A stretch of 64,000 bases of DNA, taken from assembly GCA_964035575.1 (NCBI GenBank), contig OZ037867.1, positions 1,302,001 to 1,366,000 of the forward strand, given 5' to 3'. The position numbers and the translations under genes are program-made. This document shows positions 62,811 to 64,000 of the stretch, one piece after another (position 1 is the stretch's first letter; every line of letters begins with the position of its first letter). A model generated the notes under the pieces. That model was not told the DNA's origin. It saw nothing but the letters and a program-made list of their open reading frames with translations, and did no database searches. Origin of the DNA: Rhynchopus sp. YZ270_cl-10 (taxonomy: Eukaryota > Euglenozoa > Diplonemea > Diplonemida > Diplonemidae).

Positions 62811-64000
62811 GTGCAAGCAGCAAGCTGTAAGCAGGGATTGTGAGCGTCTCATACATCTGTCCTTCCCACCTTTTCTTTCATAGCAATACCACTAGCTACA
62901 ACTCTTCTTGTTTCAGTTTCAAAAAAGTAGGCTGTGACAACAACAAACAACAAACAACAAACAACAAACAATAAACAAAAGAAGAAGAAAAGACACACCT
63001 TGTTTGGTCTTTTATGTTGGGCGGCAACATTAAACGCCTTATTTTATTTTCGTTTCTCTATTATATTTTTGGGTGATGTATAGCGCAGCTGCGAGGCTTC
63101 GGTTCATCATCATATACTTTATTTATTTATTTATTTTTTGCCCTTCGGTTCCGAACCGAACCCTTTTATTTTATCTCTTCTATTGCTTTACCCTTGATCT
63201 ACTTTTTGCCACCCGCTTCTATTTGCGGACTCTTTTGTAGCCCATGTTCTGTGGCCCACGTACAGCGTCTTTATTGAGTGCGTGCGTTGGTTTGTATAGT
63301 TTATTATATGCCTGCCACAGCCCTATTTCTATTCCTATTCCTACTCCCAACCCCGTCCCCCCCGTATTTTCTGTCGTCGTTCTGCTGGGACAGCGGGAAT
63401 GGGAATGGGAATGGGAGGCCTTGCGTGTGCAGCGTGCAGCTGCATGCCCATTCCTCCCTCCCATCCCACATGTCCCATGGCGAATGACATCGGAGCTCTA
63501 TGATACTGACAAACAAAAAGCAAAGGGAGGTGACGGTGTCGCCTTGTTGTGTGTGTCCGCGTTCCGTGTTCCACTCCCCATTGTTTCGCATGCCAGTGCA
63601 GCCCTGTTGCCTCAGCGACGTCTCTGCACACCACACATGCACAAGAAACATGGCGTGCGGTGGCCGGCCCTGTGTCCGACCGTTCCCCACCATTCCCTCC
63701 CCTCGCGTGCACCACACACACACACACGTGGACACGACACGGGAGGGGTGGTTGGAGAAGAGGTGGATGATTTGGTTCATGTCCCTTTGTTCAACTATTC
63801 ACTTTTTTGACGTTTGCCTTTCACCCCCCCACCCTATTTTTTTCTTCTATACTTGGTTCTGAGCTTGGCTCTGTGTTGTCTGCAGGGATGCAGGCTGCAC
63901 CAGGGACTTGAACTTCAGCGTTTTCTTTTCTCTTCTTTTCTTTTATGGTCAACCTTCTAAATTGCTTCTCTTGACTACTTCGCTTCCATACAGTTCCATC
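62811..64000. other. Spacer of array unit 3, cut by the window end
   Basis: Matches 53652-54841 of unit 1, with the microsatellite and C/T-rich stretches. No gene called. Confidence 0.5.

Larger units (their letters stand above)
52551..64000 (+). repeat. Tandem array of 4.6-kb units (LPMO plus Cys-rich protein)
   Basis: Unit 1 about 52551-57102, unit 2 about 57103-61692, unit 3 from about 61693 to beyond the window. Units 1 and 2 differ in length by exactly 42 bp. By eye, most differences are in the number of a 21-bp repeat in the LPMO linker; one clear base change is T at 56816 against C at 61406. Spacers are as well conserved as genes, so the units are very young or are homogenised. The left border is inside a CA-rich stretch before ACTTACAGGTG. 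Confidence 0.93.

Overview
The window is eukaryotic nuclear DNA, most likely from a protist of the Euglenozoa; a diplonemid such as Diplonema is my best guess. That placement is inference. Every gene I can support lies on the + strand across all 64 kb. Starts sit just downstream of pyrimidine-rich tracts ending in AG, as expected for spliced-leader trans-splicing of long co-directional transcripts. Several genes also have ordinary cis introns, mostly GTATG...AG, and joining their exons restores one reading frame each time. Coding sequence is GC-rich with high third-position GC; introns and spacers are T/A-rich. All three standard stop codons are used. A PIG-C homologue and a mitochondrial-type uL15 homologue point to GPI anchors and mitochondrial ribosomes.

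Layout. 1-8950: 3' part of a giant EGF-repeat, multi-pass membrane protein. 8951-10766: repeats, including a palindromic element carrying a 7-mer satellite. 10767-12893: six-TM class III adenylyl cyclase. 13090-15271: coiled-coil protein with one intron. 15998-16978: PIG-C/GPI2. 17333-19462: second adenylyl cyclase. 19463-24306: repeat-rich desert with palindromic elements and two microsatellites. 24307-29208: very large secreted protein. 30293-30442: 25 copies of TTAGGC. 30867-31523: glutathione S-transferase. 33607-34903: PH-domain protein. 36227-39702: uL15m-like gene in four exons. 40662-42279: basic three-exon protein of unknown role. 42280-47330: mobile elements and at least one WD40-like exon. 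47331-49340: class 3 lipase. 50057-51162: Ubc6-like E2 fused to a small SH3-like domain. About 52551 to the right end: a tandem array of nearly identical 4.6-kb units, each with an AA10 lytic polysaccharide monooxygenase (LPMO) and a small cysteine-rich secreted protein; the third unit runs off the window.

The genes do not form one pathway. They are neighbours on a presumed polycistronic unit: signalling (two cyclases, PH protein), secretory and membrane pathway (PIG-C, Ubc6-like E2, lipase, EGF protein), mitochondrial translation (uL15m) and external polysaccharide attack (the LPMO array). Most of the novelty lies between genes. Several unrelated palindromic elements have terminal inverted repeats (TIRs) and the same 5-bp target duplications. 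One 1.65-kb copy carries two satellites and a gene-like fragment. One insertion sits exactly inside another. A set of short repeat modules is shuffled in different combinations through introns and spacers.
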